Source: Pedobacter caeni
GTDB lineage: Bacteria; Bacteroidota; Bacteroidia; Sphingobacteriales; Sphingobacteriaceae
Assembly: GCF_900129215.1 (NCBI RefSeq)
Contig: NZ_FQUQ01000006.1
Coordinates: 251,032 to 315,031, forward strand
DNA: 64,000 nt
Direction of reading: 5' to 3'
The notes under the pieces: model-generated
Database searches by the model: none
Seen by the model: the letters and a program-made list of their open reading frames with translations, nothing else
Told to the model about the DNA's origin: nothing
Shown here: positions 45,313 through 55,365 of the stretch, in pieces
Layout: every line of letters starts with the position of its first letter
Numbering within the stretch: position 1 is the first letter of the stretch
Translations under genes and position numbers: made by a program

Positions 45313-46260
45313 TTAAGGATTCATGATCTTAATCAGGCGTTTTGTTACGGCATAATCGGCAGCAATGATCTGATCTGTTTTAGATGGAATATCGCGATCT
45401 ATTGCATAAGAGAACACACCGCCTTTGGTTCCCTGTGCAGGTTGCCAACGTGCATAATTATAGCACCTGCTTTGCAGGTTTGGATCCGGATACAACACAT
45501 CTCCCCAGTTTGCACCATTCTCTTCGTAGAAAGAGAATCCAGGCAAGAACTTATCAGGTGTAATGTAAGGAGCATATAAATTGAACGTGCTCGTTAAGTT
45601 ACTGGTGCTTCTTCCATAAGCCTGTAAGAAGGTATAATCGATGAGTTTATAGATGGAGGTAAAGAAGGTTGTCGGGTTCTGGTTCGTATCGTAGATGAAC
45701 TTTTTACCTGTTCCTGATCTTGGACCAAAATACTTAGACAAGGCTTTTACCGCGGCTACCTTTTTCGTTAAGGTGGTTCCGGTTGGATTGCTCTCCACAT
45801 CGATATCAATTCCGTCCAGGTTATATTCCGTTACCCATTTATCATTGATCGTTTTCGCCCATGCTGCATAACCTGTAGAATCCTGTCCGCCGGTAGTGGT
45901 GGCGCTGTTCAGGTCTCCGATGGTGATGATCACCTTTGTTCCTTTGGTATGTAAATAAGGGACATAATTGGTTTTCAATACATTCCAATATGCATTTTCC
46001 GGCGGGGTATAATCAGGGAATACCATCACCATGTCCAGACTGTCTGGTAAACGGCGCATGCTCGTCTTATTTCCACTTTCGGTTACACTATCACGCCAGG
46101 TGCGGTAATAACCAACACTCAGCTGATGTTTGCTGTTTTTGTAGTCAATTAAACTTCCGGTGGTTACCACTTCTTCACCCGTTACAGGTGGGTTCTTCTT
46201 GCAGGCCGTTGCAAAGCTCAGTAAGGCAAGGCCGATTAAACAAATTTTCAGATTTTTCAT
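45313..46260 (-). CDS. GH18 endo-beta-N-acetylglucosaminidase lipoprotein (first of two)
   Basis: 315 residues. Lipobox SFATAC gives lipid-Cys 20. The GH18 signature DxxDxDxE is DGIDIDVE (149-156) with Glu 156 as catalytic acid; VIITIGDLN is the preceding SxGG-like strand. Endoglycosidases of this type cut the chitobiose core of N-glycans using the substrate acetamido group. Last gene of the SusCD-GH92 operon. Little similarity to the tandem GH18 gene outside the motif suggests different glycan specificities. Confidence 0.9.
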   Translation of the reverse strand: MKNLKICLIGLALLSFATACKKNPPVTGEEVVTTGSLIDYKNSKHQLSVGYYRTWRDSVTESGNKTSMRRLPDSLDMVMVFPDYTPPENAYWNVLKTNYVPYLHTKGTKVIITIGDLNSATTTGGQDSTGYAAWAKTINDKWVTEYNLDGIDIDVESNPTGTTLTKKVAAVKALSKYFGPRSGTGKKFIYDTNQNPTTFFTSIYKLIDYTFLQAYGRSTSNLTSTFNLYAPYITPDKFLPGFSFYEENGANWGDVLYPDPNLQSRCYNYARWQPAQGTKGGVFSYAIDRDIPSKTDQIIAADYAVTKRLIKIMNP

Positions 46261-46302
46261 TTCTCAGGGATTGATATATGGATAAAATTTAATTAAATGC
46301 GC

Positions 46303-47256
46303 TTAAGGCCAGCTTTGTAATGGCGAGCTTAATTTCACACTATCCCCATATAATACCGTAGAGAATGAAGAAAGATAAGTGGCCATATTTGTTCCCGGAA
46401 GGTCGTAGGTCAGGTAAACCCCATAACCTTGATTTTTGGTTGATTGCGCCAAAGATTTAGCCGTGCTTGCACTGGTGTTATTGATCCATACTGCTGCAGG
46501 ACCTAACACTGTTTTGCCCATTGGCGGAACATTAGGAGCAGAGAAGGTACCATAATTGGCATTCCAGCTATAGTTCACATTGTCTCCTACTCTTTGTCCG
46601 TTCCACTCTACTCTTGAAGCCGCTGGTCCGTAATAGTAGAAAGTGATCAGTTTTGTTGGCATTAGTTTTCTTAACTCCTGTACCAGCATCACAAAAGAAC
46701 TGTCGTTAGGCTGAGTAGTTCCGTTGGTCCCATATCCTGCATATTCGTCATCGAAGTCAATTCCGTCCAGGTTATAAGTGGTTACCGCATCACTCAATTG
46801 TTGTGCAAATTCTTTTGCTGATGCACGACTGGTAAAATTAGTGAATCCTGCACCCTGGTGATTTCCAAGGATGGACAACAACACCTTAATCCCTTTATCC
46901 TGTAAAGGTTTGATATAGGTTGCTTTGTTGCTCAGCACTTTCGTCACTTTGTCGTTGTTAAACAAAACTGCTTTTTTGGTGGTCGTGTTGTAATTGATGT
47001 TGGCAGCAAAAATGATGGCAATGTCGAAAAGTTGCTGACCACCATTTTTCAGGGTGTAAGCCCCAACATTGAGGATGTTGTTGTTGTTTACTTCCACGTA
47101 ACAGACGCTAAGTGGTCCGGTTTTAGCCGTAACCGCGGATGGAGCAGTTACATCTGTTCCATCCACAGGTCCGTCTTTTTTACAGGCCGACAAAAGCAGA
47201 CCTGCTGTCATTAAGCCTACAAGGCCGTTTAACATGTTTTTTGTGTTCATTTTCAT
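46303..47256 (-). CDS. GH18 endo-beta-N-acetylglucosaminidase lipoprotein (second of two)
   Basis: 317 residues; start at 47256, with Mets at positions 3 and 8 as alternatives. Lipobox LLSAC gives lipid-Cys 25. Signature DGIDFDDEY (164-172) with Glu 171 catalytic, and VLLSILGNHQGAGFTNF as the SxGG-type strand, resemble Endo F/H-like and BT3987-like enzymes that release high-mannose glycans from proteins at the cell surface. It sits between the GH92 and the other GH18 gene, 42 bases from each. Confidence 0.92.
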   Translation of the reverse strand: MKMNTKNMLNGLVGLMTAGLLLSACKKDGPVDGTDVTAPSAVTAKTGPLSVCYVEVNNNNILNVGAYTLKNGGQQLFDIAIIFAANINYNTTTKKAVLFNNDKVTKVLSNKATYIKPLQDKGIKVLLSILGNHQGAGFTNFTSRASAKEFAQQLSDAVTTYNLDGIDFDDEYAGYGTNGTTQPNDSSFVMLVQELRKLMPTKLITFYYYGPAASRVEWNGQRVGDNVNYSWNANYGTFSAPNVPPMGKTVLGPAAVWINNTSASTAKSLAQSTKNQGYGVYLTYDLPGTNMATYLSSFSTVLYGDSVKLSSPLQSWP

Positions 47257-47298
47257 AGGTTTTTGGTTAGATAGGGTTATGTAATAAGGATTAATTCA

Positions 47299-49521
47299 TC
47301 ATTCGATGGCTACCGAACGAGGTCGGTCTGCCGGGTTTACTCCCCAGGTTGCTGAAGGTTTATTTCCCATAAACAGGGTCAGCTCCCCTCCTGCTACCAG
47401 GTCTTTATGGCGTAAGTAAGATTTTGTATACGGTTTCCCGTTCAACAGAATCTTCTGGATGTATTTGTTCTCTTTGCTGTTTGCGTTTACTTTAATGTGG
47501 AACTTCTTGTTTCCCGGAAGGGAGATGACCGCATCATTGATGATCGGGGAACCGAACACATAAGCGCCATTGGCCGGGTTAACCGGATAGAAACCCATTG
47601 CAGAAAACACATACCAGGAAGACATCTGTCCTAAATCTTCGTTTCCACACAAACCATCAGGTTTATTGGTATACAAAGAATCCGTAATCTGACGTACCAG
47701 ATCGGCGGTTTTCCAGGGTTGTCCGGCATAAGCATACAGATAAGGGATGTGGTGGTTCGGCTCATTCCCTTGTGCATACTGACCTACCAGGCCACTGATG
47801 TCCGGAGAACTGCCAGCATCCATTGCTGAGCTCATGCTAAATAAAGTATCCAGTTTTTTTGTGAATGGAGCATCACCACCAAACAGACTGATCAGTCCTT
47901 CAGGATCCTGAGGAACCAACCAGGTATACTGCCAGGCATTACCTTCGGTATAATCATCTTCACGGTGTTTGGAAGCGATCGGATTGAAAGGCGTACGCCA
48001 GTTTCCATCCTGCAGCTTGCCACGCATAAACTGACTTTGTTTGTCAAAATATTCGCTATATAGTTTTGCTCTTTTGCTAAAGTAGTTGTAGTCTTCAGTT
48101 TTGTTCATCGCTTTTGCCATCTGGGCGATACACCAGTCATCGATGGCATATTCCAATCCTTTGGCTACCGATTCGATTATTTTATCGGAAGGGATATATT
48201 TAATCTCCTGTGCATATTCAATGCCTTCTACTTTTTGCATGGCAGAATGTTTCATGGCTTCATAAGCAAGGTTGGCATCAAAGCCTTTGAACCCTTTCAG
48301 GTAGGCATCCACAATAATCGGAACCGCATGGTAACCGATCATGGTATTGGTTTCATTGCCCATCAGGTGCCATACCGGAAGTTTTCCCTGTTGTTTGTAA
48401 ATCGCTAAAAACGAATTCACCACGTCTGATACTTTGTCCTGATGTAAAAAGGTAAACAAGGGGTGATAAGCGCGGTAGGTATCCCATAGGGAGAAAGTCG
48501 TATAATTGGTGAATCCTGGTTTGTGATACACCTTTTTGTCGGTACCTCTGTAATCACCATTCACATCATCAAACACTGATGGAGCAATCATGGTATGGTA
48601 CAATGAGGTATAAAAAGTTTTCTTTGTTTCTTCATCCGCTTCGATTTTCACTTTCGAAAGCTCCTTTTCCCATTTCTGGTCGGCAAGGCGGGCCACTTTA
48701 TCAAAATCCCATGCCGGAATTTCAGCGATGAGGTTGGTCATTGCATTTTCATAACTTACCGGAGAAAGACCTACTTTAAGCTTTAAAATGTCCTGATTGA
48801 TGGATTTGAAGTTTAAAACCGCTTTAACACGTTTGCCTTTCAATTCTTTGCCATTGCTGCTGAAGCTGGTGCTATCAGAAAGGGAAAGGCTGTTTAATGG
48901 CTGAGAAAGCTTAACTGCAAAATAAAGGCGTTGATCGTTAGCCCATCCTTTGGAAAGACGATAGCCCACTATAGTCGTTGCATCTACCTGTTTCACATAA
49001 GTTTCTACCGGGCTGTCCCATCCTACTCCTGCATTAAGGTCAAGCATGACATGCGGGTTCTTAGCTCCTTTTTCGAAAGTGTAACGGTGAAAACCTACTC
49101 TTTCTGAAGTGGTCAGCTCTGCTTTAATTTTATATTTATCCAGGATCACACTATAATATCCTGCTTTTACCACCTCTTTATCATGCGAAAAAGTAGATAC
49201 GTAATCCAGTTGTGAAGGGCCCGTTGCTGGCATTACCAGAATGTCGTTCAGGTCGCCTATTCCGGTTCCACTCAAATGGGTATGGGCAAAACCAATAATG
49301 GTATTGCTTGCGTAATTGTAACCACTGCACCAGTCCCAGCCTTCGAAAACGTTCGTTGGCCCCAGTTGCACGGCTCCAAACGGGACATTGGCTCCTACAA
49401 ACACATGGCCATGTGCAGCAGAACCAATATATGGATCTACATATTTGGTAAGTTGTTTTTGAGCAAGGACTTGCTCCACAGAAAACAGTATGCCGAGGCA
49501 TAAAAGGTGTTTAAGCTTCAT
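47299..49521 (-). CDS. GH92 alpha-mannosidase
   Basis: 740 residues with a cleavable signal peptide (LCLGILFSVEQVLAQKQ). Typical GH92 features: VDPYIGSAAHGHVFVGANVP-like start, FAHTHLSGTGIGDLND, GNEPNHHIPYLYAYAG and CGNEDLGQMSSWYVFSAMGFYP, which carry the Ca2+ ligands and catalytic acids. These periplasmic exo-enzymes remove alpha-1,2- or 1,3-mannose with inversion. With two GH18 endoglycosidases in one operon, high-mannose N-glycan is the likely substrate. Confidence 0.95.
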   Translation of the reverse strand: MKLKHLLCLGILFSVEQVLAQKQLTKYVDPYIGSAAHGHVFVGANVPFGAVQLGPTNVFEGWDWCSGYNYASNTIIGFAHTHLSGTGIGDLNDILVMPATGPSQLDYVSTFSHDKEVVKAGYYSVILDKYKIKAELTTSERVGFHRYTFEKGAKNPHVMLDLNAGVGWDSPVETYVKQVDATTIVGYRLSKGWANDQRLYFAVKLSQPLNSLSLSDSTSFSSNGKELKGKRVKAVLNFKSINQDILKLKVGLSPVSYENAMTNLIAEIPAWDFDKVARLADQKWEKELSKVKIEADEETKKTFYTSLYHTMIAPSVFDDVNGDYRGTDKKVYHKPGFTNYTTFSLWDTYRAYHPLFTFLHQDKVSDVVNSFLAIYKQQGKLPVWHLMGNETNTMIGYHAVPIIVDAYLKGFKGFDANLAYEAMKHSAMQKVEGIEYAQEIKYIPSDKIIESVAKGLEYAIDDWCIAQMAKAMNKTEDYNYFSKRAKLYSEYFDKQSQFMRGKLQDGNWRTPFNPIASKHREDDYTEGNAWQYTWLVPQDPEGLISLFGGDAPFTKKLDTLFSMSSAMDAGSSPDISGLVGQYAQGNEPNHHIPYLYAYAGQPWKTADLVRQITDSLYTNKPDGLCGNEDLGQMSSWYVFSAMGFYPVNPANGAYVFGSPIINDAVISLPGNKKFHIKVNANSKENKYIQKILLNGKPYTKSYLRHKDLVAGGELTLFMGNKPSATWGVNPADRPRSVAIE

Positions 49522-49585
49522 CAGATTTTAAAATATGGGTTTCATTATTGGCACCTAAGGTACGGATACGGCTAAAATTTAAAAA

Positions 49586-49648
49586 TTGTCATGCAGCCCA
49601 ATCAGCGGGGGCAGGAAGGGTACAAAGGTGTACTTAGCTGCATGACAA
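49586..49648 (-). terminator. Intra-operon hairpin between susD and GH92, attenuator-like
   Basis: TTGTCATGCAGC (49586-49597) and GCTGCATGACAA (49637-49648) are perfect 12-bp inverted repeats with a 39-base loop, within which GTAC/GTAC can pair. On the reverse strand the stem is followed by TTTTTAAATTTT. It could lower enzyme-gene expression relative to susCD. Confidence 0.65.
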
Positions 49649-49665
49649 ATGTTTTGATCTGTTAA

Positions 49666-51321
49666 TTAAAAATTACCTTTTTTTACATCCCACCATAATC
49701 TGGTACCGCCGTTGTCCTGGCCTCCCAATAGCTGGATTCCTTTATTTAATTCAGCCGCATTCGTATCATACTCATTCTGAGGATATGGGAGTCTGCGAAT
49801 CTGGATATCTGTATCGATAGTTCCTCCGCTGCTATTTGTAACTACAGGAAATAGTTTCGGGTAACCAGTGCGACGGAATTCAGACCAGGCTTCCAGTCCT
49901 TCGGGAAAAATTGCCAGCCATTTCTGAGTAATGATTTTTTCCAGTTTTTCTTCCATCGAAGCTGCTTCATTCCATTTCACGGTAACCGTAGCCATTGCAG
50001 CAGCATTATTTGCAGTGTTTCTTGGATCCACATATCCAGATGGCTTATTTGTGCTATTTCCTATGTAACTGCTTGCATCACCTGCCTTCCATTGCTCAAA
50101 TGAAGTTTTGATTCCTGACTCATAAAAACCCTGAGCAGTACCTCCCGCTGACCATCCTCTTAATGCAGCCTCCGCACGCAGAAAATGAACCTCCGCAGCC
50201 GTCATCAACTGAACCGGGCTGTTTAATGAAAAAGAAGGACTTGAACCATTACTAACATTTATTACGGAATAGCCTTGATACGTCTCTCTGTCAGACATAT
50301 CAGATCCGATACGAATGCCTTTATAAGTACCGGCCACATCTTTACCAGTAGCCTTATCAAAGTATTTAGGTAACCTCGGATCGGCATATCCCGACAAGTA
50401 AGATTCTATTGCAGCTCCCATCCTGATGTCATTCCACTTGGAAGCGATATACACCAATGGATTCGTAAAACCAGCTCCAACCACTTTAACAGACATGTTC
50501 TCTGCTGCCGTGCTCAATAAACCACCATTCGCAGGATTCATTGCTTTTTCTGCCTCTAACCGTGCTTTGGCCTCATCAACTTTTACAATACGTAAGGCCA
50601 GACGAAGACGCAGGGAATTTGAATATTTCATCCATGCACTAAAATCACCACCATATACCAGATCAAATTCATTGAATTTAAAAGGAAGTGGTTTACCTGC
50701 GCTAAGGAAGGTATTAATCTTAGCCTGAGCATCATCAAGTTCAGCAAAAAACTTAGTGTAAATATCCTTTTGGTTATCGTAAGGATTATCAGTTTTTAAA
50801 CCTACTGTGCTGTAAGGAATAGGGCCATAAATATCAGTTAACCTGCTCATTGCAGTTACTTTTATCAATTGAGACACTGCCCATACCGAAGGATAAGTTT
50901 GGTCGATCCCATTGTTTTTCAATTTAACCACATTGGCCATTACATTCAGATAAGCCACTTTAAAAGCTTCTCCGTTCCAGCCTGTTTTCATGAAATAATT
51001 TGTATTATTTCCACCTCCGCCAAATGCATTAGGAGCCATAAAATAGCCGGAAAAAACATCAGCATTCAGGTTTTGCTGAAGTTGATAAGAGTTTGGATCA
51101 CCACCACCAGAGAAATTTATAATGGCACGTTGTTCCTGTTGAAAGAAGAACTTAAGGTCATTATAATCAGAAATCAGGTCTTTATCGGAAACACCAATTG
51201 GATTGGTATTGATGTCTTCAAAATTCTTTTTGCAGGAACTGGTTGTCAAAACCGCCAGACATACCGCTCCCAGCAAACGCATTTTATTTGTATGAATTGA
51301 TCTATTGAATTTCGTTTTCAT
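49666..51321 (-). CDS. SusD-like (SusD_2 type) outer-membrane lipoprotein
   Basis: 551 residues; the ATG at 51321 is used, with 51282 (MRLLGAVCLA) as alternative. Lipobox TTSSC (Cys 30), followed by KKNFEDINTNP, the SusD_2-type N-terminus. SRLTDIYGPIPYS, LRLRLALRIVKVD and HFLRAEAALRGW are the conserved helical repeats. It captures glycan on the surface for the SusC encoded just upstream (21-base gap). Confidence 0.94.
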   Translation of the reverse strand: MKTKFNRSIHTNKMRLLGAVCLAVLTTSSCKKNFEDINTNPIGVSDKDLISDYNDLKFFFQQEQRAIINFSGGGDPNSYQLQQNLNADVFSGYFMAPNAFGGGGNNTNYFMKTGWNGEAFKVAYLNVMANVVKLKNNGIDQTYPSVWAVSQLIKVTAMSRLTDIYGPIPYSTVGLKTDNPYDNQKDIYTKFFAELDDAQAKINTFLSAGKPLPFKFNEFDLVYGGDFSAWMKYSNSLRLRLALRIVKVDEAKARLEAEKAMNPANGGLLSTAAENMSVKVVGAGFTNPLVYIASKWNDIRMGAAIESYLSGYADPRLPKYFDKATGKDVAGTYKGIRIGSDMSDRETYQGYSVINVSNGSSPSFSLNSPVQLMTAAEVHFLRAEAALRGWSAGGTAQGFYESGIKTSFEQWKAGDASSYIGNSTNKPSGYVDPRNTANNAAAMATVTVKWNEAASMEEKLEKIITQKWLAIFPEGLEAWSEFRRTGYPKLFPVVTNSSGGTIDTDIQIRRLPYPQNEYDTNAAELNKGIQLLGGQDNGGTRLWWDVKKGNF

Positions 51322-51342
51322 TTTCTTGATCTTAGAATGTGA

Positions 51343-54300
51343 TTAAAAGTTAGCATTTAGAGAGAAACCGTAGTTTCTGGTCGCTGGTGGCATGAAAACA
51401 TCTACACCGGATAGTCCATTTGAAGTGGACATGCTCAGCTCCGGATCGAATGGGGCTTTCTTATACACATAAAAGAGATTTCTACCTGTAAGAGATAACT
51501 TTAAACTTTTAATAAAGCCTTGTTTCATTGGTACCGTATAGCCAAAAGACAATTCTCTGAGACGAACCACCGTCGCATTGTACATGTGTTCGCTTGAAAC
51601 ACCATCTCTTCCGCCTACTTTATTATACCATTTTGCAGCATCTACTTTTGAAACCGGATTTCCTGAAGGATCTACACCGTTGACACTAACACCACCCTGA
51701 TCGCGTGCTGTTCCGGTAACTTTGGCTACACCGTAACCTTCCATAGTAGATTCCGTTACCGACATCACTTTACCTCCGAATTTACCATCAAACAGGAAGC
51801 TCAAAGAGAAATCTTTGTAATTGAAACTGTTGTTCCATCCTAACTGCCATTTAGGATTGGCATTTCCAAGAAAAGTAGCATTTCCACCCTCTTTAACAAT
51901 AGGGTTTCCTCCCGCATCAATCATTACTCTTCCCTGTCCATCATATTGCAACGAAGAACCGTAGATATCTCCATAAGATCCTCCTTCTTTAAATTTGGAC
52001 ACAAAACTTGCTCCTGAAGAACCACTTAAAGTAAATTCAGTAATGTTCGTCGCAAGCTTCAGCACTTTATTTTTGTTCATCGAATAGTTGATTCCCGTTT
52101 TCCATTTCAATTCTGATTCACCCAATACATCGTAACCTAAAATCACTTCTACCCCTTGGTTTTGGATATCTCCTGCATTAAAATAGTATTTATCAAACAA
52201 AGACACCTGAGATGCATTCGCAATCAGGAACTGGTTTTTAGTATTTGTTTTATAATAAGTAAAATCAAAATTCAACCGGTTATTTAAAAATCTCCATTCC
52301 GTACCCAATTCAATTGATTTGGTATTTTCTGGTTTTAAAGTATTAAATGAAGATGCGGTTGGTGTATTGACAGCACCACCTGCACCGTAAGAATTCATAA
52401 TATTGGTTACATATTCAGGTACATCATTCCCCACCTCCGCGTAAGAACCACGGATCTTGGCAAAACTCACCCATTCCGGTAATTTTAACTTCTCATTGAT
52501 AATGAAGTTAATCCCTGCAGATGGATAAAAGAAAGACATGTTATTTGTAAATGCTAAAGCAGAAGACCAGTCATTACGGGCCGTCAGGTCCAGATTGATC
52601 CAATTGTCAAAAGCAAAACTTGCACTGGCAAATACAGAGCGTAACTGTTTATGTTTGGCGCTATTTCCAGAACTTAACGGATCAAACACCGCAAAATTCT
52701 GGATTGAAAATTTATTTGGAATGTTAAGGCCTGTAGATCCTGAGTTAAAGATCGTCCCCTGATCGTTAAAATCCTGAATACTGCTACCTATTGTACCAGA
52801 AATTTTAAACCTCTCCAAAGGAACATTAATATTGGCAATTACATCCGCATACTGTTGCTTAGAAGTATTATTTCTAAAGTTCAACCCTCCGTTTGCACCA
52901 GTCAGGACTGTAGAAGTACCAGCATAAAGGCGGTGTTCATATTTATCCGTATAATTATCCATGCTTCCACGCGCCTGAACATCTAACCATGGATTTACTT
53001 TGTACTTTGCACTCACGCTTAACATCAGACGATCCCTGTTCAACACATTCTGATTTCTATTTGCTATCCACCATGGGTTTTGCTGAATGTCATCTTTAAA
53101 TGGCCAGTTTTGAGTATTTAGGTTACGGGCCGGGTCAAACACCTCAAAACCTGTTTTATAAGAGTTCAGATCCAGTCCTGAGGGAAAAAGATATAATCCT
53201 GTCAATGGGTTAAAATAAAGACCTGGATTCGGAGTATTGTTAATTTGTTGTTTTACATAATTAACATTACCAGTTACCGTTAACTTATCATCAAAGAAAC
53301 TACCTGTTTCTTTTAAATTCACATTATGACGGCTCAGCTCATTCTTTGGCTGAATTCCTGTTGCGTTGGTGTTTGCATAAGAAAAATAAGTCTGCAGTTT
53401 TTCAGAACCTGCGGATAAACTGATCGAATTGGTCCAGTTTTTTCCTGTTTGAAAATAAGCTTTCTTATTATTTGAAGGCCCTGAAACAGCCGGTCCCCAG
53501 CTTTGTGCAGCACCAGCGGTACTCTGACCGTAATTTGATTGGAATTCCGGTGTGTAAGCCGCTTCATCCAAACTGAAAGACGAAGAGAAATTAACCTTTG
53601 CTTTCCCTGCTTCGCCTGATTTTGTAGTAACGATAATTACTCCATTTGCAGCCTGGCTTCCATACAATGCAGCTGCAGAAGCTCCTTTCAAAATGGATAT
53701 GCTGGCAATATCTTCAGGATTTAGATTAGAAATCGGATCTCCTCCATCATATGAATTACTTCCACCAAAAGCAGAATTAGGTTGTCCTGTTGAGGCACCT
53801 CCGGTATTCGACATAGGCTCACCTGAAGTATTGTTATTCATTGGAACTCCGTCAATCACATAAAGCGCCTGGTTACTACCCGCAGCTGATTTACTTCCTC
53901 TCAGGATTACCTTTGCAGAACCACCCACACCAGATGAACTGCGGGAAATGGTCAGACCGGCAACCTTACCGTTTAACGAGTTCACTAAATTCGTTTCTTT
54001 TGATTTCGTCAGCTCAGTCCCATCCACCTGCTGAGTAGCATAAGTAGTTGCACGGCTGGATTTTTTGATACCAAGGGCGGTTACGACTACTGTTTCCAGA
54101 TTTTGTGAGTTGCTGTTCAGCACCACATCAATCGTAGACTGTCCACCTACTGTCACCTCTTTTACCGCATATCCCACATAAGAAAACACCAATACATCAC
54201 CTGCTTTGGCCTGTATCGCATATTGTCCGGAAGTATTGGTCTGAGTGGCCAGTTGTGATCCTTTGACCTTAATGGATACGCCGGGAATGGTCACTCCGGC

Positions 54301-54480
54301 ATCGTCTTTCACTGTTCCCTTAATCACTTCCTGAAAAGGGGATCTGAATCCCATTTCACTATAGGAAGAAATTCTGAGCGTAGGGAAGCTCTTTAATTTA
54401 TCCGACTTCACACCAGCAAAAAGATTTGCTGAAGCATAAAGCAATAAACACGTCAGTTGTAATGGTTTTCTCATCTCCAT
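51343..54480 (-). CDS. SusC/RagA-family TonB-dependent outer-membrane transporter
   Basis: 1045 residues. Signal peptide (LTCLLLYASANLFA), carboxypeptidase-regulatory-like domain (about 53-125, IKGTVKDDAGVTIPGVSIKV), plug (about 130-290, with ASAAALYGSQAANGVIIVTT), then the barrel ending in aromatic YGFSLNANF. There is no STN domain, so it does not signal to FecR by the usual route, unlike the receptor on the opposite strand. It imports glycans for the GH18/GH92 operon. Starts at 54480, or at the Met at 54474. Confidence 0.95.
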   Translation of the reverse strand: MEMRKPLQLTCLLLYASANLFAGVKSDKLKSFPTLRISSYSEMGFRSPFQEVIKGTVKDDAGVTIPGVSIKVKGSQLATQTNTSGQYAIQAKAGDVLVFSYVGYAVKEVTVGGQSTIDVVLNSNSQNLETVVVTALGIKKSSRATTYATQQVDGTELTKSKETNLVNSLNGKVAGLTISRSSSGVGGSAKVILRGSKSAAGSNQALYVIDGVPMNNNTSGEPMSNTGGASTGQPNSAFGGSNSYDGGDPISNLNPEDIASISILKGASAAALYGSQAANGVIIVTTKSGEAGKAKVNFSSSFSLDEAAYTPEFQSNYGQSTAGAAQSWGPAVSGPSNNKKAYFQTGKNWTNSISLSAGSEKLQTYFSYANTNATGIQPKNELSRHNVNLKETGSFFDDKLTVTGNVNYVKQQINNTPNPGLYFNPLTGLYLFPSGLDLNSYKTGFEVFDPARNLNTQNWPFKDDIQQNPWWIANRNQNVLNRDRLMLSVSAKYKVNPWLDVQARGSMDNYTDKYEHRLYAGTSTVLTGANGGLNFRNNTSKQQYADVIANINVPLERFKISGTIGSSIQDFNDQGTIFNSGSTGLNIPNKFSIQNFAVFDPLSSGNSAKHKQLRSVFASASFAFDNWINLDLTARNDWSSALAFTNNMSFFYPSAGINFIINEKLKLPEWVSFAKIRGSYAEVGNDVPEYVTNIMNSYGAGGAVNTPTASSFNTLKPENTKSIELGTEWRFLNNRLNFDFTYYKTNTKNQFLIANASQVSLFDKYYFNAGDIQNQGVEVILGYDVLGESELKWKTGINYSMNKNKVLKLATNITEFTLSGSSGASFVSKFKEGGSYGDIYGSSLQYDGQGRVMIDAGGNPIVKEGGNATFLGNANPKWQLGWNNSFNYKDFSLSFLFDGKFGGKVMSVTESTMEGYGVAKVTGTARDQGGVSVNGVDPSGNPVSKVDAAKWYNKVGGRDGVSSEHMYNATVVRLRELSFGYTVPMKQGFIKSLKLSLTGRNLFYVYKKAPFDPELSMSTSNGLSGVDVFMPPATRNYGFSLNANF

Positions 54481-54657
54481 TGATACGGTTAGGTTTTATA
54501 ATTGGTTAGCTATACCGTTTTACCTTAATAATAAAAGGCCGGTGTAATGGTAGAGACCCTATTCCTGATCAAATTGCCTACAAGCAATTCATTTTTTTTG
54601 AAGATTATTTTTAATCCCCTATCTTGCAGGTGATAATTACCTCCAAATCAATTACAA

Positions 54658-55311
54658 TTGAAACTCGTAAAGCCTGACTTATCTGGTCTGTGGACAAAGA
54701 TTTGCGTCGAAGATGATATGAAATCTTTCGAGGCTTTATACCATGCCCTGGGGGCTAAGCTTCTAAAGTTTTCGGTGTATTATGTATCGCAGAAAGAAGT
54801 GGCAGAGGAAATTGTTTCTGAAGTATTTGTAAAATGCTGGCACAACAGGAAGGAAAGCACCCATGTGCTCAACCCGGAAACCTATCTTTTTGTGGCCGTA
54901 AAGAACCAATCCTTAAAACACATCCGGAAATATACCAATGTTCATCTGGTAGAACTGGAAGACCAGCAGGAGTTTCAATTTCAGGATGGCACTGATCCTT
55001 CAAAAGAACTGGAGCGAAAAGAACTCCACCTGAAACTTGATGCAGCGATAGATACCCTTCCTCCTCAGGCAAGGATTGTTTTCAAACTGATCAAAGAGAA
55101 CGGGATGAAATATAAAGAGGTGGCTGAAATTTTAAAGATCTCTCCAAGAACGGTACAAACGCAGCTTTTCCGGGCAATTACCAAACTCCGGATTGTTCTG
55201 GGCTCCTACCATGAACTGGATCATCGGAAAAGCAGCAGCAACGATCTGGTTAACCTGGTGATGTTTTTGGGGATAATACATTATTTTTTAGTCTTTTGTA
55301 GGCAATTTTAA
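54658..55311 (+). CDS. ECF RNA polymerase sigma factor, FecI-like
   Basis: 217 residues with a TTG start at 54658. The next in-frame ATG (54718) would cut region 2 (LWTKICVEDDMKSFEALYHA). Region 2 spans about 10-80 (EIVSEVFVKCWHNRKE) and region 4 about 125-185 (KYKEVAEILKISPRTVQTQL). Its partner is the FecR gene 54 bases downstream. It should activate the STN-type susCD that follows, and, as the two promoters share a 177-base divergent gap, possibly the GH operon too. Confidence 0.93.
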   Translation: MKLVKPDLSGLWTKICVEDDMKSFEALYHALGAKLLKFSVYYVSQKEVAEEIVSEVFVKCWHNRKESTHVLNPETYLFVAVKNQSLKHIRKYTNVHLVELEDQQEFQFQDGTDPSKELERKELHLKLDAAIDTLPPQARIVFKLIKENGMKYKEVAEILKISPRTVQTQLFRAITKLRIVLGSYHELDHRKSSSNDLVNLVMFLGIIHYFLVFCRQF

Positions 55312-55365
55312 AAAAAACGGGAACCTTATATTTAACACACAAAAAGAACAGATAATACGGTAAAA

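Noticed and set aside
54572..54600. AATTGC/GCAATT hairpin followed by T8 in the ECF-SusC gap
   Set aside because: Only a 6-bp AT-rich stem, and it lies between divergent genes where no transcript needs to end.
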